From: Betaproteobacteria bacterium HGW-Betaproteobacteria-3
Lineage (GTDB): Bacteria; Pseudomonadota; Gammaproteobacteria; Burkholderiales; Burkholderiaceae_C
Length of the DNA: 64,000 nt
Assembly: GCA_002842205.1 (NCBI GenBank)
Contig: PHCI01000003.1
Coordinates: forward strand, 1-64,000
Direction: 5' to 3'
Shown here: positions 36,032 through 45,280 of the stretch, one piece after another
Numbering within the stretch: position 1 is the stretch's first letter
How the letters are laid out: every line of letters starts with the position of its first letter
Program-made: the position numbers and the translations under genes
The notes under the pieces: generated by a model
Seen by the model: only the letters and a program-made list of their open reading frames with translations
Told to the model about the DNA's origin: nothing
Database searches by the model: none

Positions 36032-38989
36032 ATGTTGTTGACCAAAAAATCTGGCGCTGCCGACGGCAAAGCCCTCTCGCCGTTTGTGCACAGCCTGCGC
36101 CGCGGCCTGTCCAATGCACTTCCCACCATGGACCGCCGCGCGTTTTTGCGCCGCTCGGGCCTCGGGGTGGGCGTCGGTATTGCGGCATCGCAATTGACGC
36201 TGGTGAAAAAGGCCCACGCTGCGGGCGACAAAGGCGTGGCCGTGGGGGCCGGCAAGGTGGAAGTCAAGCGCACCGTCTGCTCCCACTGCTCGGTGGGCTG
36301 CGCGGTGGACGCCGTGGTGGAAAACGGCGTCTGGGTCCGTCAGGAGCCGGTGTTTGACTCGCCGCTGAACCTGGGCGCGCATTGCGCCAAGGGGGCTGCG
36401 TTGCGCGAGCACGGCCATGGTGAATACCGTCTGCGCTACCCGATGAAGCTGGTCAACGGAAAATATGAGCGCATCAGCTGGGATGTGGCGCTCAACGAAA
36501 TCAGTGCGCGCATGCTGGAGCTGCGCAAAGCCAGCGGCCCTGACAGCGTCTATTTTGTCGGCTCGTCCAAGCACAACAACGAGCAGGCGTACCTGATGCG
36601 CAAGTGGGTCAGCCTGTGGGGCACCAACAACTGCGACCACCAGGCGCGCATTTGCCACTCCACCACGGTGGCCGGTGTGGCCAACACCTGGGGCTACGGC
36701 GCCATGACCAATTCGTACAACGACATGCAAAACAGCAAGGTCGCCCTGTACATTGGCTCCAACGCCGCCGAAGCGCACCCGGTTTCCCTGTTGCACATGC
36801 TGCACGCCAAGGAGACCGGCACCAAGATGATCGTGGTCGATCCGCGCTTCACGCGCACCGCCGCCAAGGCCGACCATTACGTGCGCATCCGCTCGGGGAC
36901 CGACATTCCGTTCCTGTTCGGCGTGCTGTACCACATCTTCAAGAACGGCTGGGAAGACCAGAAGTACATCAACGACCGCGTCTACGGCATGGACAAGGTC
37001 AAGGAAGACGTGCTTGCCAAATGGACACCCGACAAGGTCTTCGAGGCCTGCGGTGCGGATGAAGCCACGGTGTTCAACGTGGCCAAGATCATGAACGAAA
37101 GCCGTCCTGGCACCATCGTCTGGTGCATGGGGCAAACCCAGCACACCATCGGCAACGCCATGGTGCGTGCCTCCTGCATCTTGCAGCTGGCGTTGGGCAA
37201 CGTGGGCAAGTCGGGTGGTGGCGCCAACATCTTCCGCGGCCACGACAACGTGCAGGGCGCCACCGACGTCGGCCCCAATCCGGATTCGCTGCCGGGCTAT
37301 TACGGCCTGGCCGAAGGTTCGTGGAAGCACTTCGCCAAGGTCTGGGGCGTTGACTTTGAGTGGATCAAGGGCCGCTATGCGCCGGGCATGCTCAGCAAGC
37401 CAGGCATCACGGTGTCGCGCTGGATCGACGGCGTGCTCGAAAAGAACGAGCTGATCGACCAGGATTCCAACCTGCGCGGCGTGTTCTTCTGGGGCCATGC
37501 GCCCAACTCGCAGACGCGCGGTCTGGAGATGAAGCGCGCCATGGACAAGCTGGACCTGCTGGTGGTGGTGGACCCGTATCCGTCAGCCACCGCGGCCATG
37601 GCAGCGATGCCTGGCAAGGCCGAAGACCTCAATCCGAATCGTGCGGTGTACCTGTTGCCGGCCGCCACCCAGTTCGAGACCAGTGGCTCGGTCACGGCGT
37701 CCAACCGTTCCATCCAGTGGCGCGAGAAAGTGATCGAACCCCTGTGGGAAAGCCGCAGCGATCACATGATCATGCACCAGTTCGCCCAGAAGCTTGGCTT
37801 TGGCACCGAGTTCACCAAGAACTTCAAGATGCAGAAAGTCAACGGCATGGACGAGCCCATGCCCGAGGAGATCCTGCGCGAGATCAACAAATCGGTCTGG
37901 ACCATTGGCTACACCGGGCAAAGCCCGGAGCGGCTCAAGGCCCACATGCGCAACATGCACCTGTTTGACGTGAAAACGCTCAAAGCCAAGGGTGGTACGG
38001 ACAAGGAAACCGGCTATGACTTTACCGGCGACTACTTCGGCCTGCCGTGGCCGTGCTTTGGCAACCCCTCGCTCAAGCACCCGGGCTCGCCCAACCTGTA
38101 CGACACGTCCAAGCACGTGATGGACGGCGGGGGCAACTTCCGCGCCAACTTTGGCGTGGAACGCGACGGCAAGAACCTGCTGGCCGAAGACGGCTCGCAT
38201 TCCCTGGGGTCCGAGATCACCACCGGCTACCCTGAGTTTGACCACGTGCTGCTGAAAAAGCTCGGCTGGTGGGACGACCTGTCCGACGCTGAGAAAGCCG
38301 CTGCCGAAGGCAAGAACTGGAAGACCGACCTGTCGGGCGGCATCCAGCGGGTGACCATGGCCCACGGCTGCCATCCGTTTGGCAATGCCAAGGCACGGGC
38401 GCTGGTCTGGAACTTCCCCGACCCGGTGCCGCAACACCGCGAGGCGCTGTACAACACCCGTCCGGACCTGACCGCCAAGTACCCCACGCACGCCGACAAG
38501 AACGCGTTCTGGCGTCTGCCCACGCTGTTCAAGACCGTGCAGGACAAGAACGTGGCCGACAAGATCCACGAGAAGTTCCCGCTGATTCTGAGCTCGGGGC
38601 GTCTGGTCGAATACGAAGGCGGCGGCGAGGAAACCCGCTCCAACCCCTGGCTGGCCGAGTTGCAGCAGGAGGCCTTTGTCGAAATCAATCCCAAGGCAGC
38701 GGCCGACCGCGGCATCCGCAACGGTGAGCAGGTCTGGCTCACGTCGCCCACCGGCGCACGCCTCAACGTGCAGGCGCTGGTGACCGAGCGTGTGGACGCC
38801 GGCACCTGCTGGATGCCGTTCCACTTCTCCGGGCGCTGGCAAGGCGCCGACATGCTGGCGTTCTATCCCAATGGCGCGGCACCGGTGGTGCGGGGTGAGG
38901 CGGTCAATACGGCCACCACCTACGGTTACGACGCCGTGACCATGATGCAGGAAACCAAGACGACGATCTGCAACGTCGAGAAAGCCTAA
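36032..38989 (+). CDS. fdhA: Formate dehydrogenase alpha subunit, Cys-type, Tat-exported
   Basis: 985 residues, with TGGAGAG before the ATG. The Tat signal is RRAFLRRSGLGVGVGIAASQ after an unusually long leader of about 33 residues. The 4Fe-4S motif is CSHCSVGC with a later Cys (AHCAKGA). The molybdenum/tungsten ligand is Cys208 (RICHSTTVAGVANT), where other enzymes use selenocysteine. The conserved His follows. The enzyme oxidises formate to CO2 with a bis-MGD cofactor, here on the periplasmic side. Beta, lipoprotein, gamma and secreted-protein genes follow in one operon. Confidence 0.96.
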   Translation: MLLTKKSGAADGKALSPFVHSLRRGLSNALPTMDRRAFLRRSGLGVGVGIAASQLTLVKKAHAAGDKGVAVGAGKVEVKRTVCSHCSVGCAVDAVVENGVWVRQEPVFDSPLNLGAHCAKGAALREHGHGEYRLRYPMKLVNGKYERISWDVALNEISARMLELRKASGPDSVYFVGSSKHNNEQAYLMRKWVSLWGTNNCDHQARICHSTTVAGVANTWGYGAMTNSYNDMQNSKVALYIGSNAAEAHPVSLLHMLHAKETGTKMIVVDPRFTRTAAKADHYVRIRSGTDIPFLFGVLYHIFKNGWEDQKYINDRVYGMDKVKEDVLAKWTPDKVFEACGADEATVFNVAKIMNESRPGTIVWCMGQTQHTIGNAMVRASCILQLALGNVGKSGGGANIFRGHDNVQGATDVGPNPDSLPGYYGLAEGSWKHFAKVWGVDFEWIKGRYAPGMLSKPGITVSRWIDGVLEKNELIDQDSNLRGVFFWGHAPNSQTRGLEMKRAMDKLDLLVVVDPYPSATAAMAAMPGKAEDLNPNRAVYLLPAATQFETSGSVTASNRSIQWREKVIEPLWESRSDHMIMHQFAQKLGFGTEFTKNFKMQKVNGMDEPMPEEILREINKSVWTIGYTGQSPERLKAHMRNMHLFDVKTLKAKGGTDKETGYDFTGDYFGLPWPCFGNPSLKHPGSPNLYDTSKHVMDGGGNFRANFGVERDGKNLLAEDGSHSLGSEITTGYPEFDHVLLKKLGWWDDLSDAEKAAAEGKNWKTDLSGGIQRVTMAHGCHPFGNAKARALVWNFPDPVPQHREALYNTRPDLTAKYPTHADKNAFWRLPTLFKTVQDKNVADKIHEKFPLILSSGRLVEYEGGGEETRSNPWLAELQQEAFVEINPKAAADRGIRNGEQVWLTSPTGARLNVQALVTERVDAGTCWMPFHFSGRWQGADMLAFYPNGAAPVVRGEAVNTATTYGYDAVTMMQETKTTICNVEKA

Positions 38990-38999
38990 GGAGACCGCA

Positions 39000-39623
39000 A
39001 TGGCACGGATGAAATTTGTATGCGACGCCGAGCGCTGCATTGAATGCAATGGCTGCGTTACGGCTTGCAAGAACGAGCACGAAGTTCCCTGGGGTGTGAA
39101 CCGCCGACGGGTGGTCACGCTCAATGACGGTGTCCCGGGTGAGAAGTCGATTTCAGTGGCCTGCATGCACTGCTCCGACGCGCCCTGCATGGCCGTCTGC
39201 CCGGTCAACTGCTTCTACCGCACCGACGAAGGCGTGGTGCTGCACGACAAGGACGTGTGCATCGGCTGCGGCTACTGCAGCTACGCCTGCCCGTTCGGCG
39301 CACCGCAGTTTCCGTCGCAAGGCACGTTTGGTGTGCGCGGCAAGATGGACAAGTGCACCTTCTGCGCCGGTGGGCCCGAAACCCACGGCAGCCAGGCCGA
39401 GTTCGAGAAATACGGGCGTAACCGGCTGGCCGAAGGCAAACTGCCGGCCTGCGCCGAAATGTGTTCCACCAAGGCCCTGCTGGCCGGTGACGGTGACGTG
39501 GTGGCCGACATCTTCCGCAACCGCGTGCTCAAGCGCGGCAAGGGTGCCGAAGTCTGGGGCTGGGGCACCGCTTACGGGTCCAAGCAAGCCGGTCAACCGC
39601 CAGTGGCAGGAGCCAAGTCATGA
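39000..39623 (+). CDS. fdhB: Formate dehydrogenase beta subunit, four 4Fe-4S clusters
   Basis: 207 residues. Four cysteine groups are present: CIECNGCVTACKNEHE, CMHCSDAPCMAVCP, CIGCGYCSYACP and CTFC...CAEMC. This is the usual electron wire from the molybdenum subunit to cytochrome b. Unlike the E. coli FdnH protein it has no C-terminal membrane helix. It lies 10 bp after the alpha gene and its stop overlaps the lipoprotein start. It has no signal peptide and is presumably exported with alpha through Tat. Confidence 0.95.
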   Translation: MARMKFVCDAERCIECNGCVTACKNEHEVPWGVNRRRVVTLNDGVPGEKSISVACMHCSDAPCMAVCPVNCFYRTDEGVVLHDKDVCIGCGYCSYACPFGAPQFPSQGTFGVRGKMDKCTFCAGGPETHGSQAEFEKYGRNRLAEGKLPACAEMCSTKALLAGDGDVVADIFRNRVLKRGKGAEVWGWGTAYGSKQAGQPPVAGAKS

Positions 39624-39844
39624 TCATGCGTACCCTTGCAACCCTCGGCGCCGTGCTGGCGCTGGCCGCTTGCGGCGAAAAGCCCCAGAACCTGGGCGGC
39701 GCCAAACAGGACGCAGCGCCTTACTCCGGCACCGGTTCGCCCTTTGTCGCGCAGGGCTGGAAGGCGGGCGACAAGGCCAGCTGGGAGCAGCAGCTCAAGA
39801 CGCGCACGCAAGCCGGTCAGAACGACTACGCTAAAACAAACTGA
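39620..39844 (+). CDS. Small lipoprotein within the FDH operon
   Basis: 74 residues with the lipobox LALAAC (mature Cys at about 18) followed by a polar sequence (GEKPQNLGGAKQDAAPYSG). It starts in an ATGA overlap with the beta gene and ends 12 bp before gamma. Its placement between beta and gamma suggests a part in assembly or stability of the complex. No known domain is recognised; an ATG two codons later is also possible. Confidence 0.78.
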   Translation: MIMRTLATLGAVLALAACGEKPQNLGGAKQDAAPYSGTGSPFVAQGWKAGDKASWEQQLKTRTQAGQNDYAKTN

Positions 39845-39856
39845 GCGGGAGTCCCT

Positions 39857-41029
39857 ATGCTTCGGTCATTTCTTGCTACAGCAATAGTAGCGCTCAGTTT
39901 GTGCGGAGGTGCCTTCGCACAAAACAAGCTGCAGGTGGAACCGGTGCAACCGGCCGCGCCTGCTGCCCCTGCGACGGGCGGCATCCAGAGCCAGAACATC
40001 TTTGAGGTCAAGCCGGACGCCAGCGCCGACCCCAAATATGCCGGGCAGACGAATGCCGAGCGCGCCAAAGTGCAGCCCGGCAACAACGCGCCCATGTGGC
40101 GGGCTGTGGGCCAGGGCACGACAGGGTATTCGAGCCTGCCCAAAAGCGAAGCGCCAGAGGCCGGCAACCTGATCCAGCCGTTTGTGCAGTATCCGGGTTC
40201 GCGGCTGACCACGGCCGGTGAGGCCTGGCGCCAGGCGCGCAACAACTGGATCATCCCTTATGGTGGTTCGCTGCTGTTGATCGTTCTGGGTGCGGTGGCC
40301 CTGTTTTACTGGCGCAAGGGCACGATCGAGTTGCATGGTGCCCAGACCGGCCGCACGATCGAACGCTTCACGCCGTTTGAGCGTTCGGCCCACTGGGCCA
40401 ACGCGATTGCCTTCAGCGTGCTGGCCATCTCCGGCATCGTCATGGCGTTTGGCAAGTTCTTCATCCTTCCGGTGATTGGCAGCACGCTGTTCGGCTGGTT
40501 GACCTATGCCCTGAAAAACGCTCACAATTTTGCCGGCCCGTTGTTCGCGGTGTCCCTGCTGATTGTGTTCATCACGTTCGTCAAGGACAACCTGCCAGGC
40601 AAGGGCGACCTGACCTGGCTGCTGCACGGGGGTGGCATGTTCTCCAGCAAGGAAGTGCCGTCACACCGCTTCAACGCAGGTGAGAAGGTGCTGTTCTGGG
40701 CCGGTGTGCTGCTGTTGGGTGCTGTAGTGGTCGGTTCGGGCCTGGTGCTGAACAAGCTCGTTCCTGGCCTGATTTACGAGCGTTCCACCATGCAGATTGC
40801 CAACATGATTCATGGTGTGGCCTCCGCGCTCATGATGGCCATGTTCATCGGGCACATCTACATGGGCACCATCGGCATGCGTGGCGCCTACCAGGCCATG
40901 CGGACCGGTTACGTGGATGAAACCTGGGCGAAAGAGCACCACGAATACTGGTACGACGACGTCAAGGCCGGCAAGATCCCGGCCCAGCGCACCCAGCCCG
41001 CAGCGCCCACCCAGACCGCACGGGCCTGA
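39857..41029 (+). CDS. fdhC: Formate dehydrogenase gamma subunit, cytochrome b556
   Basis: 390 residues. A signal peptide (SFLATAIVALSLCGGAFAQ) and about 110 residues of periplasmic sequence come first, then five hydrophobic segments. Likely haem-b ligands are His in ERSAHWANA, NAHNFAG and NMIHGVAS. It takes electrons from beta and reduces quinone in the membrane. The Pro/Ala-rich N-terminal domain is much longer than in E. coli FdnI but is seen in other long gamma subunits. It is followed by a 33-bp gap and the secreted-protein gene. Confidence 0.92.
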   Translation: MLRSFLATAIVALSLCGGAFAQNKLQVEPVQPAAPAAPATGGIQSQNIFEVKPDASADPKYAGQTNAERAKVQPGNNAPMWRAVGQGTTGYSSLPKSEAPEAGNLIQPFVQYPGSRLTTAGEAWRQARNNWIIPYGGSLLLIVLGAVALFYWRKGTIELHGAQTGRTIERFTPFERSAHWANAIAFSVLAISGIVMAFGKFFILPVIGSTLFGWLTYALKNAHNFAGPLFAVSLLIVFITFVKDNLPGKGDLTWLLHGGGMFSSKEVPSHRFNAGEKVLFWAGVLLLGAVVVGSGLVLNKLVPGLIYERSTMQIANMIHGVASALMMAMFIGHIYMGTIGMRGAYQAMRTGYVDETWAKEHHEYWYDDVKAGKIPAQRTQPAAPTQTARA

Positions 41030-41062
41030 GTGGTATTCCCAGAAATCCAAGGATCAACGACC

Positions 41063-41380
41063 ATGAACAAACTCCTGATCGGTATCGCTGCCACATGCAT
41101 CGGCCTGTCTACAGCTTGGGCCAAGTTGCCGGCCCCCAGCGATGAAGCCAAGGCCAAGGCCGCCGCCGCCGCCGCCAAAACCGCGCACGGCGGGAAAGTT
41201 GCGGCATACAAGTTGTGCAAAAGCCAGGACAGCACCGTCGAGCGCTACCAGAAGACCGCCAAGGCCGCCGGCAAGACCGTCAAACCCCCGGTGGCAATGC
41301 CTGCGTGTGCGGACCCAGGCCCGTTCGTCGAGGCACCGGCGGCCGCAGCCGCTGCCCCGGCACCCGCCAAGAAATCCTGA
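41063..41380 (+). CDS. Small exported Ala/Lys-rich protein of the FDH operon
   Basis: 105 residues from the ATG at 41063, with AAGGA upstream. The signal peptide MNKLLIGIAATCIGLSTAWA is followed by an Ala/Lys-rich segment, two cysteines (YKLCKSQ and MPACADPG) and a Pro/Ala tail. I do not recognise a domain. Its position as last gene before a terminator suggests co-expression with the dehydrogenase. A periplasmic location is likely. Confidence 0.75.
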   Translation: MNKLLIGIAATCIGLSTAWAKLPAPSDEAKAKAAAAAAKTAHGGKVAAYKLCKSQDSTVERYQKTAKAAGKTVKPPVAMPACADPGPFVEAPAAAAAAPAPAKKS

Positions 41381-41427
41381 GGCGCACACCGCGCCCATCG
41401 CGCATGCCCTGTTGAGCCAGGGCCAAC

Positions 41428-41459
41428 AAGGGCCGGCCTCTCACGAGGGCGGCCCTTTT
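41428..41459 (+). terminator. Terminator of the FDH structural operon
   Basis: AAGGGCCG and CGGCCCTT form an 8-bp stem with a 14-base loop and run into TTTT. It lies 48 bp after the secreted-protein stop and 21 bp before fdhD. Confidence 0.8.
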
Positions 41460-41479
41460 GCTGTAGCCTTGGGTCCTTC

Positions 41480-42391
41480 ATGAAGCAACGTCCTGCCCCT
41501 CCAAGACTGACGCAGGCCCGGGCGCCGCTGACCCGGGAGATCGAGGTCGTTAACCAGCATGGCGAACGCAACACGATCTCCATCCCGGCCGAACGTGTGC
41601 TCACGGTCTATGTGGACAAGCGAGAGCTGGTGACGCTCATGACCTTGGGCGGCCACCCCGAACTGCTGGTGCTGGGCTACCTGCGCAACCAGCGGCTCGT
41701 CCGTTCGGTGGACGACATCGATTCGATCACCGTCGATTGGGACGTGGGCGAAGGCCCGCTGGGTGACGCCGGTGCGGCCGCGGTCAAGACGCGCCACGGC
41801 ATCGCGCAGATTGAAGAGCGCACCGCCAGGCGGGTGGTGACCACCGGCTGCGGGCAGGGCAGCGTGTTCGGGGCGCTGATGGACGATCTGGACGCGGTGA
41901 ACCTGCCACCCGCCACCCTCACGCAGGCCCAGCTTTACGGCATCCTGGGCGCCATCCGGCAGCAGGAGAGCACCTACAAATCGGCCGGATCGGTCCACGG
42001 CTGTGCGCTGTTTCGTGGCGAAGAGATGCTCATCTTCATCGAGGACGTGGGCCGCCACAACGCCATCGACACCATCGCGGGCTGGATGTGGCTGCAGCAT
42101 GGCGATGATGCGACCGCCGCCGCGCCCGGCACTGCCATGACGGGCGCTGACAAGGTGTTCTACACCACGGGTCGGCTGACCAGCGAAATGGTCATCAAGT
42201 CGGCGCAGATGGGCGTGCCCATTGTGGTTTCGCGCAGCGGCATCACCCAGATGGGCCATGAGGTCGCGCAGCATCTGGGCCTGTGCACCATTGGCCGTGC
42301 CACGAACAAGCACTTTGTCTGCTACACCGCCCCCGAGCGGCTTTGGATGCAGCCTGAACTGGCCGGCGCCAGGCTGCGTGCACCGGCCTGA
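41480..42391 (+). CDS. fdhD: FdhD, sulfurtransferase for formate dehydrogenase
   Basis: 303 residues. FdhD moves sulfur from IscS to the bis-MGD cofactor so the enzyme becomes active. The active loop reads TTGCGQGSVFG. The E. coli protein has a C-x-x-C pair here, but this one has a single Cys with Gly at the second place. The later motif EDVGRHNAIDTIAGW is well conserved. It is separated from the structural genes by a terminator, so it may have its own promoter or depend on read-through. Confidence 0.95.
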   Translation: MKQRPAPPRLTQARAPLTREIEVVNQHGERNTISIPAERVLTVYVDKRELVTLMTLGGHPELLVLGYLRNQRLVRSVDDIDSITVDWDVGEGPLGDAGAAAVKTRHGIAQIEERTARRVVTTGCGQGSVFGALMDDLDAVNLPPATLTQAQLYGILGAIRQQESTYKSAGSVHGCALFRGEEMLIFIEDVGRHNAIDTIAGWMWLQHGDDATAAAPGTAMTGADKVFYTTGRLTSEMVIKSAQMGVPIVVSRSGITQMGHEVAQHLGLCTIGRATNKHFVCYTAPERLWMQPELAGARLRAPA

Positions 42392-42474
42392 CCGGACGCA
42401 GCGCCAGGCGGTCCGTGTCACGCCAAAAGCCCGCCACCGCGCAGGTTCAGGGCGATTTGCGCTAAGGTTCCGGC

Positions 42475-44994
42475 ATGAACCTCACATTTATCGGGCTTGG
42501 ATGGCGCACGCTGCGGCGGGATTTGCGGGCGGGCGAACTGCGTCTGCTCATCGTCGCCGTCACGCTGGCCGTGGCGGCGCTCACGGCCGTGGGATTTTTC
42601 GCCGACCGCCTCAAGGGTGGGCTGCAACGTGATGCGCGCCAGTTGCTCGGCGGCGACGCCGTGCTCTCCAGCGACCGGCCCACGCCCCCCGCCTTGATGG
42701 CCCAGGCCCGGGCGCTGGGCCTGAACAGCGTCACGAGCATGACCTTCCCGACCATGGGGCGCGCCAGCGAAGCGCAGGGCGGCGCCAGCAAGCTGGTGGC
42801 GTTGAAGTCGGTCGAGCCCGGCTATCCACTGCGCGGCAAGCTGCGCGTGGCGGCGGCCCCGGGCGCCGCCGCCGAAATCACCGGCGACATTCCCGCGCGC
42901 GGCGAGGTCTGGATCGACGCGTCGCTGCTGGACAGCCTGAACCTGCAGATCGGCTCCGACCTGCTGCTGGGCGACACGCAAATGCGCATCACCCGCATCA
43001 TCGTGGTCGAGCCGGATCGCGGCGGCGGTTTCGTCAATTTTTCACCGCGCGTCATGATCAACGCGGCCGACATTGCCGCCACCGGCCTGGTGCAACCCGC
43101 CAGCCGCCTGACCTACCGGTTTGCCGTGGCGGGCAGCGACCGCGCCGTCAAGACGTTTACCCAATGGGTGGCGGCCGAACTCAAGCGCACCGAAATCCGT
43201 GGCGTTCGCCTGGAGTCGTTCGAAAGCGGCCGCCCCGAAATGGGCCAGACGCTGGACCGCGCCGAAAAATTCCTGAGCCTCATCGCCCTGCTGGCCGCGC
43301 TGCTGAGCGCCGTGGCCGTGGCCCTGGCGGCGCGTGGATTCGCCGCCCGCCACCTGGACGACTGCGCCATGCTGCGCGTGCTGGGGCAGAGCCAGCGGAC
43401 CATCGCCTGGAGCTATGCGCTGGAATTCCTGCTGGTGGGCCTGGCCGCCAGCCTGCTGGGCGTGGCGATCGGGTTCTCGGTGCACTTTGTGTTTGTGCTG
43501 CTGCTGGCCGGCCTGGTGGAAGCGGCGCTGCCCGCGGCCACGCTGTGGCCGGTGGCCTTCGGGCTGGGCATGGGCCTGACGCTGCTGTTCGCGTTTGGCC
43601 TGCCGCCCGTGCTGCAACTGGCGCAGGTGCCGCCGCTGCGCGTGATCCGCCGCGACGTGGGAGGCCTCAGGCCCGCCTCGCTGCTGGTGCTGGGCGTGGG
43701 CGTGCTCGGTTTTGCCGGCCTGCTGATGGCGGCCAGCAGCGACCTGAAGCTGGGCCTGATCGCCGTGGGGGGCTTTGCCGGGGCGGTGGTGGTGTTTGCC
43801 GTGTTGAGCTGGCTGGCCGTGCGGCTGCTGCGCGTCAGCGTGAACGAGGCCACGGCGCCGCGCTGGCTGGTGCTGGCCACGCGGCAACTGGCCGCCCGGC
43901 CGGCCTATGCCGTGGTGCAGGTCAGCGCCCTGGCCGTGGGCCTGCTGGCCCTGGTGCTGCTGGTGCTGCTGCGCACCGACCTCATCAGCAGCTGGCGCCG
44001 CGCCACGCCGCCCGATGCGCCCAACCGCTTTGTCATCAACGTGCAGCCGGACCAGAGCACGGTGTTCCAGCAGGCCCTGCGCGACGGCGGGGTGGAACGC
44101 TACGACTGGTACCCCATGATCCGCGGGCGCCTGATTGCCGTCAATGGCCGATCCATCACGCCGGACGACTTTGCCGACGAGCGCGCCAAGCGGCTGGTGG
44201 ACCGCGAGTTCAACCTGTCCAACACCGCCGTCAAACCACCGCACAACGACATCGTGGCCGGCCGCTGGACCGACGGCGAGGCCGGTGCCATCAGTGTCGA
44301 AGAGGGCATTGCCCGGCAGTTGGGGCTGGCGCTGGGCGACGCGCTGCGTTTTGACATGGCGGGCGTGGCAGTGGACGCCCGAATCACCAGCCTGCGCAAG
44401 GTGGACTGGGGGTCGATGCACGCCAACTTCTACGTGATCTACCCCGTGGCCGCCATGCCCGACGTGCCCATGACCTACCTGAGTGCCTTCCGGGCGCCAG
44501 ACCGCCCCGGGTTTGACAACGCGCTGGTACGCCAGTTTCCCAACATCACCAGCGTGGACATGACCAGCACCCTCGCGCAGATCCAGCGTGTGCTCGACCA
44601 GGTCATCCGCGCGGTGGAATTCCTGTTCGGCTTCACGCTGGCCGCCGGGCTGGTGGTGCTGTTTGCGGCCGTCACCGCCACCCGCGAGGAGCGCGCCCGT
44701 GAATTCGCCATCATGCGCGCGGTGGGCGCCCGTGCCTCGCTGTTGCGCCAGGTGCAACGCGCCGAACTCGCAGGCGTGGGGCTGCTGGCCGGTTTTCTGG
44801 CCAGTGTGGTGGCGGCCATCGTGGGCTGGGGTCTGGCCCGGTATGTCTTCGAGTTCGACTGGGCCGTGTCATGGTGGGTGCCGCTGGCCGGCGCCGCGGC
44901 CGGTGCCCTGCTGGCGCTGGCCGCCGGTTGGTGGGGCCTGCGCGAGGTGCTGCAGCGGCCGGTGATGAGCACGCTGCGCCAGGCGGCGGAGTGA
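42475..44994 (+). CDS. FtsX-like ABC transporter permease (YbbP type)
   Basis: 839 residues with a MacB-like periplasmic domain after the first helix, then two FtsX blocks of membrane helices (about 265-480 and 705-830). The opening GWRTLRRDLRAGELRLLIVAVT is typical of the YbbP family, which pairs with the ATPase YbbA. No ATPase gene is next to it. YbbAP-type systems are linked to export of envelope lipids or peptides, but the substrate is not known. Start at ATG 42475. Confidence 0.9.
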   Translation: MNLTFIGLGWRTLRRDLRAGELRLLIVAVTLAVAALTAVGFFADRLKGGLQRDARQLLGGDAVLSSDRPTPPALMAQARALGLNSVTSMTFPTMGRASEAQGGASKLVALKSVEPGYPLRGKLRVAAAPGAAAEITGDIPARGEVWIDASLLDSLNLQIGSDLLLGDTQMRITRIIVVEPDRGGGFVNFSPRVMINAADIAATGLVQPASRLTYRFAVAGSDRAVKTFTQWVAAELKRTEIRGVRLESFESGRPEMGQTLDRAEKFLSLIALLAALLSAVAVALAARGFAARHLDDCAMLRVLGQSQRTIAWSYALEFLLVGLAASLLGVAIGFSVHFVFVLLLAGLVEAALPAATLWPVAFGLGMGLTLLFAFGLPPVLQLAQVPPLRVIRRDVGGLRPASLLVLGVGVLGFAGLLMAASSDLKLGLIAVGGFAGAVVVFAVLSWLAVRLLRVSVNEATAPRWLVLATRQLAARPAYAVVQVSALAVGLLALVLLVLLRTDLISSWRRATPPDAPNRFVINVQPDQSTVFQQALRDGGVERYDWYPMIRGRLIAVNGRSITPDDFADERAKRLVDREFNLSNTAVKPPHNDIVAGRWTDGEAGAISVEEGIARQLGLALGDALRFDMAGVAVDARITSLRKVDWGSMHANFYVIYPVAAMPDVPMTYLSAFRAPDRPGFDNALVRQFPNITSVDMTSTLAQIQRVLDQVIRAVEFLFGFTLAAGLVVLFAAVTATREERAREFAIMRAVGARASLLRQVQRAELAGVGLLAGFLASVVAAIVGWGLARYVFEFDWAVSWWVPLAGAAAGALLALAAGWWGLREVLQRPVMSTLRQAAE

Positions 44995-44998
44995 TTGT

Positions 44999-45064
44999 GA
45001 TATTTAAAAAATAGCAAACTATTACCAAATGACGGGGGCTTAGCCGGTATTTGATCTGAAATTT
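44999..45064 (+). repeat. Dispersed repeat A, copy 6
   Basis: Forward copy: AAATAGCAAACTATTACC, then AAATGACGGGGGCTTAGCC. It begins 4 bp after the permease stop. The rest of the 45065-45280 gap shows no gene or clear promoter. Confidence 0.92.
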
Positions 45065-45280
45065 GAAGAAACTGCGTCGCGGCACCCCGGGTGCGAAGGC
45101 ATCACCCGGCAAAAGGCTGGCGCGTGTCCGGGGCACTTTATGCCAAGATGACCCTCCAACCTGGCATGACCCCGACGCTCCTCCACCCCGCCCGCATGAC
45201 CGCCGTGCGTCCACGCCACGGGTGCGTTGGTTGGCGCCCCTCGTTCTTCCTCGCTCGATCACGCACCTGACCACTCCCCC

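Noticed and set aside
37583-39208. Long minus-strand open frame (541 codons) opposite fdhA and fdhB
   Set aside because: The plus strand encodes a clear FDH alpha/beta pair. The antisense frame shows no domain.
39876-39900. Possible tenth copy of repeat A in the fdhC signal peptide (TTGCTACAGCAATAG)
   Set aside because: It lacks the GACGGGGGCT core and the tail; the likeness is limited to a few AT-rich bases.
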